From Crocinitomicaceae bacterium (GTDB taxonomy: Bacteria > Bacteroidota > Bacteroidia > Flavobacteriales_D > Crocinitomicaceae): DNA of 8,569 nt. This document shows positions 7,667 to 8,569 of this stretch, in pieces (within the stretch, counting starts at the first letter, position 1; the number at the start of each line of letters is the position of its first letter). Under the pieces are notes generated by a model. That model was given only the letters and a program-made list of their open reading frames with translations. It was not told where the DNA came from and did not search any database. The DNA is taken from assembly GCA_013215515.1 (NCBI GenBank), contig JABSPC010000188.1, positions 1 through 8,569 on the forward strand. Reading direction: 5' to 3'. The translations under genes were made by a program, and so were the position numbers.

Positions 7667-8569
7667 ATGAGTAAAAAACTACTGTACATATTAGTAATTG
7701 GGATTTTAATCTCTAGCTGTACCAAGGAGGTGGTAATTGACATTCCTGGTTATGAAGAAACGCTTGTCGTAGATGGGAGAATCGAAACTGGACAGCCTCC
7801 GGTCATTTTTCTTTCTACTTCAAAAGAGGTTTATTCGCCAACTGATATTGAAACATTTTTGAACGGATACATTTCTGGAGCTACAGTTTCGGTTTCCAAT
7901 GGAACGTCAACTGTTGTATTGGACGAAATTTGTTCTAGCAGTCTAACTCCGGCAATGGCTGAAGTTGTTTCTGCAATGCTCGGTATTCCAGTTTCTCAAT
8001 TGACGAATTACAATATCTGCGCCTACACAACTTTGGACACAACGGTCTGGGGCGAGGTCGGAAAAACATACACATTATCTATCACTCACGATGGCAAAAA
8101 CTATACTGGCGAAACAACGATCGTAGACCCAACGCCATTGGTTACGAGCTACTGGCAACCTGAATCTGGGACTCCAAACCACGGTTACTCTTGGTGCACA
8201 CTAGCTGATCCCCCAAATCAATTTGATGGTTATCTCTGGGAGGTTAATATTATTGGTCATGCCAATGGAGATACAACTGACACTGGATTTGAACCAACCT
8301 ATTCTCCCGTTTTTGACGATGCATTCTTTGACGGTCTTGAATTTGATTTCTGGTACGAAAACCCGTTTGCTTATGGAGGCGGAGTCGCTGAAGAACTAAG
8401 AGGGTTGTACGAAACAGGTGATACAGTTCTCATTAAGCTTTCGAAAATGGATAGAACTATTTTTGAATTCTACGAAAAGAAATACGTTCAACTTCAAACA
8501 GCTGGCAATCCTTTTGCGACTCCAACAAACATTCCGAATAATTTAAATAATGGTGCTTTGGGGATTTGG
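7667..8569 (+). CDS. DUF4249-type lipoprotein, partner of the TonB-dependent receptor; C-terminus cut by window edge
   Basis: Predicted lipoprotein of the DUF4249 family, whose members are commonly encoded directly after receptors like the one upstream; molecular function is unknown, though a ligand-binding accessory role comparable in position to SusD is a reasonable inference. The ATG at 7667 gives MSKKLLYILVIGILISSC, a type II signal peptide with lipobox ISSC and lipidated Cys18, and has a purine-rich site before it. The ATG at 7622 would add 15 hydrophilic residues ahead of the signal and is less likely. The 301 codons present have no stop. Family-like features are EETLVVDGRIETGQPPVIFL at 30-49, GATVSVSNG at 71-79, a GKTYTLSI strand at 132-139 and the terminal NPFATPTNIPNNLNNGALGI at 281-300, which in relatives lies close to the C-terminus, so only a few tens of residues are probably missing. 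Cys89, Cys118 and Cys177 are also present. Lys19-Glu21 after the lipidated Cys is compatible with surface or periplasmic display; the sequence does not decide which. Confidence 0.88.
   Translation, partial: MSKKLLYILVIGILISSCTKEVVIDIPGYEETLVVDGRIETGQPPVIFLSTSKEVYSPTDIETFLNGYISGATVSVSNGTSTVVLDEICSSSLTPAMAEVVSAMLGIPVSQLTNYNICAYTTLDTTVWGEVGKTYTLSITHDGKNYTGETTIVDPTPLVTSYWQPESGTPNHGYSWCTLADPPNQFDGYLWEVNIIGHANGDTTDTGFEPTYSPVFDDAFFDGLEFDFWYENPFAYGGGVAEELRGLYETGDTVLIKLSKMDRTIFEFYEKKYVQLQTAGNPFATPTNIPNNLNNGALGIW

Overview
The window looks like chromosomal DNA from a member of the Bacteroidota, most likely the Flavobacteriales. This is inferred from moderately AT-rich DNA, genes without clear Shine-Dalgarno sites, TAnnTTTG-like promoter elements, and an outer-membrane TonB-dependent receptor with an N-terminal carboxypeptidase-regulatory-like domain followed directly by a DUF4249-type lipoprotein, a pairing characteristic of this phylum. 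No RNA gene, CRISPR array or insertion sequence is visible.

Left part (1-4033, minus strand): pheT (phenylalanyl-tRNA synthetase beta subunit), bioD (dethiobiotin synthetase) and bioA (DAPA aminotransferase, cut by the window edge), transcribed in that order. BioA makes 7,8-diaminopelargonate and BioD closes its ureido ring, two consecutive steps of biotin synthesis. pheT and bioD are 6 bases apart. bioD and bioA are separated by 134 bases that hold a low-complexity repeat-like tract and a -7-type promoter box lying almost on the bioA start codon. pheT carries one in-frame TGA at codon 308, where relatives have Arg, and is otherwise a complete 810-codon gene.

Middle part (4034-5222): an AT-rich gap upstream of pheT, then a broken minus-strand gene for a secreted protein of unknown function (4172-5115) with an in-frame TAA and at least one frameshift, then a short divergent intergenic region containing an 8-bp perfect inverted repeat.

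Right part (5223-8569, plus strand): an intact 799-residue TonB-dependent receptor whose stop overlaps the frame of a DUF4249 lipoprotein gene that runs off the end. The two probably form a surface uptake unit of unknown substrate.

The most notable observation is that two neighbouring minus-strand genes, one of them essential, carry reading-frame lesions while the flanking genes are intact. The sequence alone cannot separate assembly error, real mutation and recoding. I see no convincing evidence of an undescribed multi-gene system.
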